DNA of 64,000 nt from assembly GCA_023898765.1 (NCBI GenBank), contig CP060238.1, positions 1 through 64,000 on the forward strand, given 5' to 3'. Shown here piece by piece: positions 8,074-16,064 of the stretch (the stretch's first letter is position 1; every line of letters begins with the position of its first letter). The notes beneath the pieces were generated by a model. That model did not search any database and was not told where the DNA came from. It saw only the letters and a program-made list of their open reading frames with translations. The translations under genes and the position numbers were made by a program. Source of the stretch: Rhodospirillales bacterium (GTDB taxonomy: Bacteria; Pseudomonadota; Alphaproteobacteria; Micavibrionales; Micavibrionaceae).

Positions 8074-8496
8074 ATGACAAACACGGCTTTGAAACAACTC
8101 AGTGAAATACAAAATATGGATATGGCGGCTCTAAAAGAAACATGGACTCAATATTTTGATACCGAGCCACCGAAATTCAACCGTGCCAATCTTGAGCGGA
8201 AAATAGCCTACCGAATTCAAGAGCTGGCCTTTGGCGGCCTCTCACCGGAGACAAAAGAAAACATCCGAAGAATGAAGCAGGACATCAACGCAGGCACGAT
8301 GAAACGTAACCGTGATTTACCGCCGCCGGGAACGGTGATCGTCCGCGAATATCAGGGAACAGAACACCGCGTCACAGTACTGAATGACGGCCTCGAATAT
8401 CAGGGCATGAAATACACCAACCTCTCAGTAATTGCCCGCGTGATTACAGGCACGCGCTGGTCTGGCCCGGTATTTTTTGGATTGAAGAGACAGTAA
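8074..8496 (+). CDS. DUF2924 domain-containing protein
   Basis: A 140-residue basic protein with the DUF2924 layout: a helical N-terminus (ALKETWTQYFDTEPPKFNRA, NLERKIAYRIQELAFGGLS) and a beta-rich C-terminus (PPPGTVIVREYQGTEHRVTV, then TNLSVIARVITGTRWSGPVF). The chosen ATG at 8074 has AAAGGAGAG upstream; an ATG at 8050 lies inside the preceding gene. Its TAA shares an A with the recombinase ATG (TAATG), implying coupling. DUF2924 proteins typically sit directly before large serine recombinases, and a DNA-binding accessory role is inferred. Confidence 0.8.
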   Translation: MTNTALKQLSEIQNMDMAALKETWTQYFDTEPPKFNRANLERKIAYRIQELAFGGLSPETKENIRRMKQDINAGTMKRNRDLPPPGTVIVREYQGTEHRVTVLNDGLEYQGMKYTNLSVIARVITGTRWSGPVFFGLKRQ

Positions 8497-10235
8497 TGGC
8501 AGAAAAGATTAAAAAACGCTGCGCAATTTACACGCGCAAATCGACCGAAGAAGGACTGGATCAAGATTTCAATTCTCTCGATGCCCAGCGCGAAGCGGCA
8601 GAACATCACATCCGCGCCCAAGCACATGAGGGATGGGTTTTATTACCCTCACGTTACGATGACGGTGGTTTTTCCGGCGGATCGATGGAACGTCCAGCCG
8701 TCAAGCGACTGATACAGGATATCGAGGACGGTTTGATTGACGTGGTGGTTGTTTACAAGATTGATCGCCTGTCCAGATCAATGACTGATTTTATGAAGAT
8801 CATGGAACTTTTTGAAAAACAAAAAGTCTCTTTCGTGTCCGTCACCCAGCATTTCAACACCGACACATCTATGGGGCGGCTGACGCTCAACATCCTGCAA
8901 TCCTTCGCCCAGTTTGAGCGAGAAATGACCGCCGAGCGGATCCGCGATAAATTCGCAGCCTCAAAACGCAAGGGCATGTGGATGGGCGGTGTGCCGCCGC
9001 TCGGCTATGATGTCAACAATCGTAAACTGGAAATCAATCCCGATGAAGCCGAGATCGTACAGTTTATATTCAAACGCTTTCTTGAAATGGGATCAGCCAC
9101 GCAACTGGTCGGGGAGTTAAAAGAAAAAGGCTACCAATCAAAAAGCTGGGTTGCCAGATCCGGACGCTTCCATCCCGGAAAACCCATCACGAAAAGCTCA
9201 ATTTACAAAATTTTGGACAATCCTGTTTATATCGGAAAGATCAGTCATAAAGGCACTATTTACGAAGGCGAGCATGTTGGTTTTATTGATCCCGCCGATT
9301 TTGACAAGGCCAAAGAAATCAGAGAAAACAGAGTGCCAAATTCATCGCCGTTACGCTGCACACAGGCTCAGTATCTTTTGCGCGGACTGGTTTTTGATGC
9401 CGAAGGTTACACCTTCACATGCGCCGCTGTGAAAAAGGCGGGCAAGCGCTATAAATATTACGTCAGCACACAGGCCGTAAAAAAGAGTTACGATGATTGT
9501 CCGATAAAAACATTATCGGCGCCATTGCTGGAGGGCGTGATCATCGAGCAGATGCGCCGTATCCTTACGCGGCCTGAATGGTCAAAAAGCGTCATTGGAA
9601 AAGTTAAAGAGCTTTTGAATGATAACAGTCCCGATGACACAAAAATTGTCCAGACCTTGCAGAATTTTGATCTTCTCTGGGATGAGCTTTTTCCCTTGGA
9701 GCAACAACGACTTGCGAAACTGATCATCCAAAAAGTGGTGGTCTATCCCGAAAAAGTGATTATCGCACTGCGCCCGCTGGGGATGGCCGGGCTGCTTCAT
9801 GAAATGATGCCCGATGCCAAAATGAAAAAGGGACAGCCCACCGAAAACACACCGCTGGAAATCACCATCCCGATTAAATTCAAACTTCACGGAGGCAGGA
9901 AATATATCACCACGCCTGACGGACGTGATTTGTCAGTTGCTCGCAGACCAAAATACGAAAATAATATGATCAGAGCGGTTGGGCGCGGGCATCAATATCT
10001 TGAAATGCTGGAAGCGGATCCTGATTTAACCATCATGAAGCTGGCCGAGCGAGAAAAACTCGATCACGGCTATATTGCCAAGACAGTACGCATGACCCAG
10101 TTGGCACCCGATATCATTGAAGCCATCTTGAATGGCCGCCAGCCTTACAGCCTCAGCCTCACCGATTTCATGAAACCCTTCCCGAATGGCTGGGAAGATC
10201 AACGCCAGCATTTCGGATTTTCTGTAAACGCCTGA
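8496..10235 (+). CDS. Large serine recombinase (site-specific integrase)
   Basis: A 579-residue serine integrase. Residues 1-150 are the resolvase catalytic domain, with the nucleophile Ser in AIYTRKSTEEG, the arginine motif YKIDRLSRSMTDF and ERIRDKFAASKRKGMWMGG at the hinge. Residues about 160-280 are the recombinase DNA-binding domain (GGVPPLGYDV). The following zinc ribbon is degenerate: the first Cys pair and one later Cys are replaced (FDAEGYTFT, KYYVSTQ). The C-terminus has an extra helix-turn-helix-like segment (LTIMKLAEREKLDHGYIAK). It probably integrates and excises the element whose right end lies just beyond. Serine chemistry means no need for long attachment-site identity. Confidence 0.88.
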   Translation: MAEKIKKRCAIYTRKSTEEGLDQDFNSLDAQREAAEHHIRAQAHEGWVLLPSRYDDGGFSGGSMERPAVKRLIQDIEDGLIDVVVVYKIDRLSRSMTDFMKIMELFEKQKVSFVSVTQHFNTDTSMGRLTLNILQSFAQFEREMTAERIRDKFAASKRKGMWMGGVPPLGYDVNNRKLEINPDEAEIVQFIFKRFLEMGSATQLVGELKEKGYQSKSWVARSGRFHPGKPITKSSIYKILDNPVYIGKISHKGTIYEGEHVGFIDPADFDKAKEIRENRVPNSSPLRCTQAQYLLRGLVFDAEGYTFTCAAVKKAGKRYKYYVSTQAVKKSYDDCPIKTLSAPLLEGVIIEQMRRILTRPEWSKSVIGKVKELLNDNSPDDTKIVQTLQNFDLLWDELFPLEQQRLAKLIIQKVVVYPEKVIIALRPLGMAGLLHEMMPDAKMKKGQPTENTPLEITIPIKFKLHGGRKYITTPDGRDLSVARRPKYENNMIRAVGRGHQYLEMLEADPDLTIMKLAEREKLDHGYIAKTVRMTQLAPDIIEAILNGRQPYSLSLTDFMKPFPNGWEDQRQHFGFSVNA

Positions 10236-10548
10236 TTGCCTATATATTTCACTCTACATCTCTGCGCGACAATGGTTTTGTTCAAACGCACCCTAGTTTA
10301 CGCTGCGACCTGAAAACAGTTAATTTTACAGCATTATCAACTCATTGAAAAACAATGGTAAAAAGCTGAAGGGCGTTTTTGTAATCGCCTCTACAGCTTC
10401 AGAGAAAAATCGGTATTTAGAGAGAAAATGGGGGTATAAATGGCTTTTTGAGGGGGCGCATGCCCTTTAGCTTTGGGCGCAAAAGCCCAAAAACTCTGCC
10501 CTTTTGCAAGGGATTACAAGGCTCAGAGAGAGTTTGGATTTAGAAGAT
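10236..10548. other. Intergenic stretch between recombinase and tRNA; probable element boundary
   Basis: No gene is visible in these 313 bases. They hold a bulged inverted repeat at 10367-10403 (CTGAAGGGCG ... CGCC-CTTCAG) and a clean hairpin at 10472-10491 (TTTGGGC/GCCCAAA, loop of six) without a U-tract. An attachment site for the serine recombinase is expected near here, but the left end of the element is outside the window, so no pair of core sites can be compared. Confidence 0.35.
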
Positions 10549-10625
<77 letters not shown>

Positions 10626-10675
10626 CCACCGGGCCTAAAGAAGTTTTCTTCTATCAGGCCGTAAAAGAGGCATGA

Positions 10676-10704
10676 CATATAGCGCCGGACGACGCAAAAA
10701 GCAA
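10676..10704 (-). promoter_or_regulatory. Candidate promoter of tRNA-fMet
   Basis: On the minus strand TTGCTT (10704-10699) and TATATG (10681-10676) are separated by 17 bases, about 50 bases before the mature 5' end of the tRNA. This is a reasonable sigma-70-type match found by eye only. Confidence 0.4.
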
Positions 10705-10791
10705 CCCTTTAAACCATACCGGCCCACATGGGAAAGCTGAAACCCCCAAAATCCGGCACATGCCCTTGCTGCCTGTTATACCCCCCTTTTA

Positions 10792-11592
10792 TTAAAAAGC
10801 GTCCGGGGGAGAAACCGGCTGTACCGGCGGCTCAAGCCCGGCAGGATCCGGTTCAAGTTCAACGACAGGCGCCTCGGGAACAGCCTCTGAGGGCACATTA
10901 GGATCCGGCAAGGCCGGCGGAGGCGGAGCTACCGTTTCTTCCGGCGGAGCTACAGGATCGACGATTTTTTCCGGAATGGAAATAGTCTCCTCCCCAGGTA
11001 CAATCGGATCTTCGTCCATCGATTCCGGCGGCACTTCGGGCGGGTTCAGCTTTTCGATTTCAGCCAGAATCTCTCCCGCTGACGGGCGCTGCGTATAATC
11101 TTCTTTAAAGATTTTGGCCTGTACTTTCTTGTTTTTGGCAACAATGTAAACACCGGGATGCGGGATACCGTAAGAAAAAGTTCCTTTGGCGCTGTTTTCA
11201 TTCAAAATGCCAAAATCACGGATAATTTTAGACGCCGGATCCGACAGCATCGTAATGCCGGCACCGTGTTGTGATGCAAATTTATTCAGCTTTTCAGGCA
11301 AATCATAACTGACCGTAACAACCGGATAGCCGGCTTGCGAAAACTTTTTGGCGTTTTTATTCAGGTCAATGAGCTGTTTTTGACAATGCGGGCACCAATC
11401 GGCAGACCGGATAAAAACAAGCGTTATGCCTTTCGCGCCTTTAATATCCTCAAAGCTGCGCATTTTTTCATTCTGGTCTTTTGCGCTTAGATCACCTGGA
11501 ATGGCATCCCCCACATTGACGGAGCCTTGCGCCAAAGACAGGGAAGGAAAAGCAAAAACCAGAAAAAACGCGAAAAAAACAAGACGGGCCAT
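10792..11592 (-). CDS. Secreted redoxin (thioredoxin-fold) with Pro/Glu-rich tail
   Basis: A 266-residue protein. Residues 1-21 form a signal peptide (MARLVFFAFFLVFAFPSLSLAQ), so it acts in the periplasm. Residues about 25-180 are an AhpC/TSA- or TlpA-like thioredoxin fold with the redox motif in RSADWCPHCQKQL (WCPHC), followed by YPVVTVSYDLPEKLNKFA. From about 185 to the end it is a disordered Pro/Glu/Val tail. A peroxiredoxin-like or disulfide-reducing function is likely; the partner is unknown. It lies downstream of sdhA on the same strand after 145 bases, where sdhB would normally be. Confidence 0.72.
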   Translation of the reverse strand: MARLVFFAFFLVFAFPSLSLAQGSVNVGDAIPGDLSAKDQNEKMRSFEDIKGAKGITLVFIRSADWCPHCQKQLIDLNKNAKKFSQAGYPVVTVSYDLPEKLNKFASQHGAGITMLSDPASKIIRDFGILNENSAKGTFSYGIPHPGVYIVAKNKKVQAKIFKEDYTQRPSAGEILAEIEKLNPPEVPPESMDEDPIVPGEETISIPEKIVDPVAPPEETVAPPPPALPDPNVPSEAVPEAPVVELEPDPAGLEPPVQPVSPPDAF

Positions 11593-11737
11593 CGAAAAGA
11601 CTCCTTCTGAAAAAAGAAAACGAACCCCCTTTATATAAAGCTTTTTGGCCGGAGGTCCAACAGGGAAAACATGAAAGGCATCCGCTGCCTTCCTGTTTTA
11701 CAAATCCACCGGATCCGTGCGTGCGGGCTTTCCCGTC

Positions 11738-13528
11738 TCAGTACACCCTTGGTTTGGGCGGGATGGGATCGATTTCGTCCGTCAAAGGCTGCAGGATAAC
11801 GGGGCGGTAATCTATGGTGGATTTTCCCTCTTTATCCACCCAAACGGCCGTGTGTTTCATCCATTTTTCGTCATCGCGGTCAGGAAAATCTTCCCGGGCG
11901 TGCGCCCCGCGCGATTCCTCCCGGTTCACGGCGCTGTTCATCGCCGCCACGGACTGATACAAAAGATTGTCCAGCTCCAGCGTTTCCACGAGATCCGTGT
12001 TGAAAATCATGGAACGGTCCTTGATCCCCAGATCGGAACGCAGCCTGAAACATTCATCGATCTTGCTCACGCCTTCGGCCAGAACATCCCCCGTCCGGAA
12101 GACAGGCGCGTGGTGCTGCATTGTGCGCTGCATTTTATCGCGCAAATGCGCCGTAGAGGTACCGCCCTTCGCATGCCGGTATCCGTCAAGGCGATCCAGC
12201 GCCTTCGTGCCGTCGTCCCCGCGCATCGGCTTATGCGGCATCCCCGGCGTTACCGTTTCGCCGGCCCGAATAGCGGCGGCGCGGCCAAAAACGACAAGGT
12301 CCAGCAAGGAGTTGGAGCCCAGGCGGTTCGCCCCGTGCACGGATACGCAGGCCGCTTCCCCGATCGCCATTAACCCCGGCACCACATGGTTCGGGTCCCC
12401 TTTGAGGGGCGTCACGACTTCGGTGCGGAAATTGGTCGGAATGCCGCCCATATTGTAATGGGCGGTCGGTATAACGGGAATAGGTTCCTTCGTGACATCC
12501 ACGCCGGCAAAAACGCGCGCGCTTTCGGCAATCCCCGGCAAACGCGAGTGAATGATATCAGGGTCCAGATGCTCCAGATGCAGATGGATATGGTCCTTAT
12601 GTTCGCCGACCCCGCGCCCTTCCCGAATTTCAATCGTCATGGACCGGCTTACCACATCCCGGCTGGCCAGATCCTTGGCGGAGGGCGCATAGCGCTCCAT
12701 AAAGCGCTCCCCTTCGGCATTGGTCAGATACCCGCCCTCGCCGCGCACGCCTTCTGTAATCAAACAGCCTGCGCCGTAAATCCCCGTCGGGTGGAACTGG
12801 ATAAACTCCATGTCCTGCAAAGGCAGTCCTGCCCGCAGCACCATGCCGTTTCCGTCCCCTGTGCAGGTATGCGCGGACGTGCAGGAGAAATAAGTCCGGC
12901 CGTATCCGCCGGTCGCCAAAATCGTTTGATGCGCCCGGAAACGGTGAATGGTCCCGTCATCCAGATTCCACGCCATCACCCCCAGACATTCGCCTTCATC
13001 GCTCATAATCAAATCCAGCGCGAAATATTCGATAAAGAATTCGGCGCGGTGTTTCAGCGCCTGCTGATAAAGCGTATGCAAAATGGCATGTCCCGTCCTG
13101 TCTGCTGCCGCGCAGGTGCGCTGCGCCGTGCCTTTGCCGTAATGGGTTGTCATGCCGCCAAAAGCGCGCTGGTAGATTTTTCCTTCCGCCGTGCGGGAAA
13201 AGGGCACGCCGTAATGCTCCAGCTCGATCACGGACGGCACGGCCTCCCGGCACATATATTCAATCGCGTCCTGATCGCCCAGCCAGTCGGAGCCCTTGAC
13301 CGTGTCATACATATGAAACCGCCAGTCATCCTCTCCCATATTGCCCAAAGAGGCTGAAATGCCGCCCTGCGCCGCCACTGTATGGGAACGGGTGGGAAAA
13401 ACTTTGGAAATCAGCGCTGTGCGCAGCCCTTTTTCCGCGCAGCCAAACCCGGCGCGCAAGCCGGCACCGCCGGCGCCGATAACAACAACATCATATTCGT
13501 GATCGATAATTTCATAGGATTGAGACAT
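11738..13528 (-). CDS. sdhA: Succinate dehydrogenase flavoprotein subunit
   Basis: A 596-residue SdhA of full length. The FAD-binding Rossmann motif is VVVIGAGGAGLRAGFG, and the covalent-flavin His lies in KVFPTRSHTVAAQGGISASL. The substrate-binding and catalytic region includes GVRGEGGYLTNAEGERFMERY, and the C-terminus ends KPRVY. It oxidises succinate to fumarate in complex II of the inner membrane and TCA cycle. It follows sdhD after nine bases in one operon (sdhC-sdhD-sdhA). The iron-sulfur subunit gene sdhB, which usually follows, is not found here. Confidence 0.97.
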   Translation of the reverse strand: MSQSYEIIDHEYDVVVIGAGGAGLRAGFGCAEKGLRTALISKVFPTRSHTVAAQGGISASLGNMGEDDWRFHMYDTVKGSDWLGDQDAIEYMCREAVPSVIELEHYGVPFSRTAEGKIYQRAFGGMTTHYGKGTAQRTCAAADRTGHAILHTLYQQALKHRAEFFIEYFALDLIMSDEGECLGVMAWNLDDGTIHRFRAHQTILATGGYGRTYFSCTSAHTCTGDGNGMVLRAGLPLQDMEFIQFHPTGIYGAGCLITEGVRGEGGYLTNAEGERFMERYAPSAKDLASRDVVSRSMTIEIREGRGVGEHKDHIHLHLEHLDPDIIHSRLPGIAESARVFAGVDVTKEPIPVIPTAHYNMGGIPTNFRTEVVTPLKGDPNHVVPGLMAIGEAACVSVHGANRLGSNSLLDLVVFGRAAAIRAGETVTPGMPHKPMRGDDGTKALDRLDGYRHAKGGTSTAHLRDKMQRTMQHHAPVFRTGDVLAEGVSKIDECFRLRSDLGIKDRSMIFNTDLVETLELDNLLYQSVAAMNSAVNREESRGAHAREDFPDRDDEKWMKHTAVWVDKEGKSTIDYRPVILQPLTDEIDPIPPKPRVY

Positions 13529-13537
13529 AGGTCGTCC

Positions 13538-13918
13538 TTAAGCTCCAGCTGTAAAAGCGATTTTTAAAATCGAGAAAATGCAGGCCACACCGAGCGCGAA
13601 AAAGAACAGGCGCTGACCGATCAGTTTGAACATCTTAAAGCCTTTGTGATGAATATAGTCCTCGATGATTTCCTGAGAGCCTAAAACAGCGTGATAGAAA
13701 ACCGAAATCACCAGCAAAATGAGTAAAACGGCATTCAGCGGAGATGAAACCCATGCCAGAAACACCAGATAAGGCGCCCCTTTCAGCCCCGCCATCGAAA
13801 CGACAAGCCATAGAACCAGCGGGATATTCGCCAGCGCCGTAATACGGATGAACATCCAGTCATGAACCCCCTCGCCGCTTGCGCCGAGCCCCTTCGCCTG
13901 TGCCATTTTTGATTTCAT
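13538..13918 (-). CDS. sdhD: Succinate dehydrogenase membrane anchor subunit D
   Basis: A 126-residue protein with three membrane helices (about 24-45, 55-78 and 100-122). The motif VFYHAVLGSQEIIEDYIHH contains the conserved His/Asp region of SdhD that contributes to heme b and quinone binding. Length and position between sdhC and sdhA are typical. It anchors the catalytic dimer in the inner membrane with SdhC. Confidence 0.92.
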   Translation of the reverse strand: MKSKMAQAKGLGASGEGVHDWMFIRITALANIPLVLWLVVSMAGLKGAPYLVFLAWVSSPLNAVLLILLVISVFYHAVLGSQEIIEDYIHHKGFKMFKLIGQRLFFFALGVACIFSILKIAFTAGA

Positions 13919-13930
13919 CTTTCTACACTC

Positions 13931-14323
13931 CTATGAAAGGACGCAGGGGCAAAACCATGTCGCCCCCGTTAAAACAAGCGTGGCCAGCAGCACAAGCCAG
14001 TTGGTCACAGCCGCCCCTTTTTTGTTCAGAAAAAACCCGATATCCCACAGCAAATGCCGGATGCCGTTGCATAAATGGTAATAAAGAACGACAGACCAGC
14101 CAAAAAGGACAAACTGCCCCGGCGCGGTCAGCGTCAAATCCATTACCATATTATAGTAATCTTCGCTAAACGCCGCGGCAATAAACCACGCGGCGATCAG
14201 AACGGATCCCACGACCAGCAAAGCCCCGCTGATTCGGTGCAGAATCGACAATCGGGCCGTCATAGGCAGGTTATAAACCTGCAGATGGGGGGACAAAGGG
14301 CGTGAGCGCGGCTGATCTGACAT
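13931..14323 (-). CDS. sdhC: Succinate dehydrogenase cytochrome b556 subunit
   Basis: A 130-residue SdhC. It opens with the family hallmark RPLSPHLQVY and has three membrane segments. The heme-ligand region is LYYHLCNGIRHLLWDIG. The start was placed at the ATG at 14323 (MSDQPRSRPLSPH); the frame extends to 14356, but those extra residues are not conserved in the family. It is first in sdhC-sdhD-sdhA, with sdhD starting 12 bases on. Confidence 0.93.
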   Translation of the reverse strand: MSDQPRSRPLSPHLQVYNLPMTARLSILHRISGALLVVGSVLIAAWFIAAAFSEDYYNMVMDLTLTAPGQFVLFGWSVVLYYHLCNGIRHLLWDIGFFLNKKGAAVTNWLVLLATLVLTGATWFCPCVLS

Positions 14324-14422
14324 GGGGCAAAATCCGGTTTTTTTGTTCGGACTCAATCATAAGCGGCGCACCCCAAATTTCAAACGGAAAATGGGTTTCT
14401 TCCCCTTAAAGCTTCCGTCGGC

Positions 14423-14932
14423 CTAGTCCGGGACGAAAATGAGGGAAAGCCCGTTGATGCAATAGCGCCTTCCCGTGGGCGGAGGGCCGTCGTCAAAAAC
14501 ATGCCCCAAATGGGACCCGCACGTTGCGCAATGAATCTCGGTGCGCGGCAAAACCAGTGAAAAGTCCGTCGAACTGCCGATCGCGTCCTTCGAAACAGGC
14601 TGATAAAAAGACGGCCAGCCGGATTTGCTGATGAATTTATGATGACTAAGGAAAAGAGGAGCGCCGCAGCCCGCGCAATGATAGGTCCCAGCACGCTTTT
14701 CCTTATGCAAGGGAGAGGAACAGGTCCGCTCCGTTCCCTCTTCGCGCATCACTTCATATTGCTCCGGCGTCAGGCGCGCCCGCCACTCTTCATCGGAAAG
14801 CTCAAAAGGAAATTTTTCTTTTTTCTTTTTAATCACGTTGCCTGTAATAAAATCCTCCGCGCCGGCCGCCCGCCCCAGAAGAAGCGCACCGCCGCACAAA
14901 ACCAGCCCTGTTAAAAAATTGCGTCTGTTCAT
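14423..14932 (-). CDS. msrB: Peptide-methionine (R)-S-oxide reductase, Tat-exported
   Basis: A 169-residue MsrB. The N-terminus MNRRNFLTGLVLCGGALLLG is a twin-arginine signal (RRNFL), so the enzyme should be exported folded to the periplasm. The domain carries the zinc Cys pairs in YHCAGCG and HCATCGSHLGHVFDDG and the catalytic Cys in GRRYCINGLSL. It reduces methionine-R-sulfoxide in oxidised envelope proteins using a thioredoxin-like partner. It stands between sdhC and asd on the same strand, with its own gaps on both sides. Confidence 0.93.
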   Translation of the reverse strand: MNRRNFLTGLVLCGGALLLGRAAGAEDFITGNVIKKKKEKFPFELSDEEWRARLTPEQYEVMREEGTERTCSSPLHKEKRAGTYHCAGCGAPLFLSHHKFISKSGWPSFYQPVSKDAIGSSTDFSLVLPRTEIHCATCGSHLGHVFDDGPPPTGRRYCINGLSLIFVPD

Positions 14933-14963
14933 GAAGGTCTATTCGGTTTCCAGACCAAAAAAG

Positions 14964-15986
14964 TTACGCCGCTTTTTTCATATAATCCTTAACCAGTATT
15001 TCAGCGATCTGGATGGAATTCAGCGCCGCGCCTTTGCGCATATTGTCGGCCACGCACCAGAAATTCAGGCCGTTTGCGATGCTGTCATCCCGGCGCACAC
15101 GGGACACAAAGACATCGTCTTCCCCTGCGATTTCGGCCGGCGTTACAAATTCCATTTCGCTGTCCAGATCAATACAGGTGACGCCATCAAACCCCTTCCA
15201 GGCCTTCATGGCGTCTTTCGGCGTGATCGGGTTTTCAAATTCCACATTGACCATTTCCGCATGGCCGATAAAAACGGGCACCCGGACGCAATTCGCGCAG
15301 ACCTGAATGTCCGGATCGAGAATTTTGTTCGTTTCCACAACCATTTTCCATTCCTCTTTTGTCATCCCGTCATCCATGAAGACGTCAATCTGCGGAATCA
15401 CGTTAAAAGATATCTGCTTTGGAAAGGTTTCATGTTCAACCTTGTCGTTCATGTAGAAATGGCGCGTCTGGTTGAAAAGCTCATCCATCGCCTCTTTTCC
15501 CGCGCCGGAAACGGACTGGTATGTCGACACCACCACCCGTTTGATTTTGGCCAGGTCGTGAAGGGGTTTCAGCGCCACAACCATCTGGATGGTGGAGCAA
15601 TTCGGGTTGGCGATAATGCCCCGTTTTGTATGCAGCGCCACATCCTGCGGGTTCACCTCCGGCACAACCAAAGGCACATCCGGCTCCATGCGGAAATGGC
15701 TGGTATTGTCGATCACGACGGCGCCGGCCTTCGCCGCTTTGGGCGAATATTCCGCCGATACCTTTCCCCCGGGAGAGGACAGCACAATATCGACCCCCTT
15801 GAAGTCGAACGCCGCCAGATCCTGAACCTTTAAATCATCCTCCCCGAAAGAAACCTCTCTTCCGGCGCTCTTGCTTGAGGCCAGCGCAATCACGTCGCTC
15901 ACCGGAAAGTTTCTCTCATGCAGAATAGAAAGCATTTCATGCCCCACATTGCCTGTAGCCCCGACAACCGCAACTTTATAACTCAT
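14964..15986 (-). CDS. asd: Aspartate-semialdehyde dehydrogenase
   Basis: A 340-residue enzyme that reduces aspartyl phosphate to aspartate semialdehyde with NADPH, feeding lysine/diaminopimelate, threonine and methionine synthesis. The nucleotide-binding start is VAVVGATGNVGHEMLSIL, the catalytic Cys lies in NPNCSTIQMVVALKP, and the substrate-binding part is VVSTYQSVSGAGKEAMDEL. Length is normal. It is divergent from the hybrid kinase gene, with 78 bases between them. Confidence 0.97.
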   Translation of the reverse strand: MSYKVAVVGATGNVGHEMLSILHERNFPVSDVIALASSKSAGREVSFGEDDLKVQDLAAFDFKGVDIVLSSPGGKVSAEYSPKAAKAGAVVIDNTSHFRMEPDVPLVVPEVNPQDVALHTKRGIIANPNCSTIQMVVALKPLHDLAKIKRVVVSTYQSVSGAGKEAMDELFNQTRHFYMNDKVEHETFPKQISFNVIPQIDVFMDDGMTKEEWKMVVETNKILDPDIQVCANCVRVPVFIGHAEMVNVEFENPITPKDAMKAWKGFDGVTCIDLDSEMEFVTPAEIAGEDDVFVSRVRRDDSIANGLNFWCVADNMRKGAALNSIQIAEILVKDYMKKAA

Positions 15987-16064
15987 TATTTTTCCTCATC
16001 CTTTTTGTTCTTCTTTGTGATATGCTAAATCCCGTATTGAAGACAACCCTTTTTTAGACCTCTC

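Noticed and set aside
10472..10491. TTTGGGC/GCCCAAA hairpin as tRNA terminator
   Set aside because: Good stem but no U-tract on the tRNA strand and 57 bases past the tRNA end; noted only within the intergenic entry.
12386..13357. 323-codon plus-strand frame antisense to sdhA
   Set aside because: sdhA is unmistakable on the other strand; long shadows are common opposite GC-rich genes.
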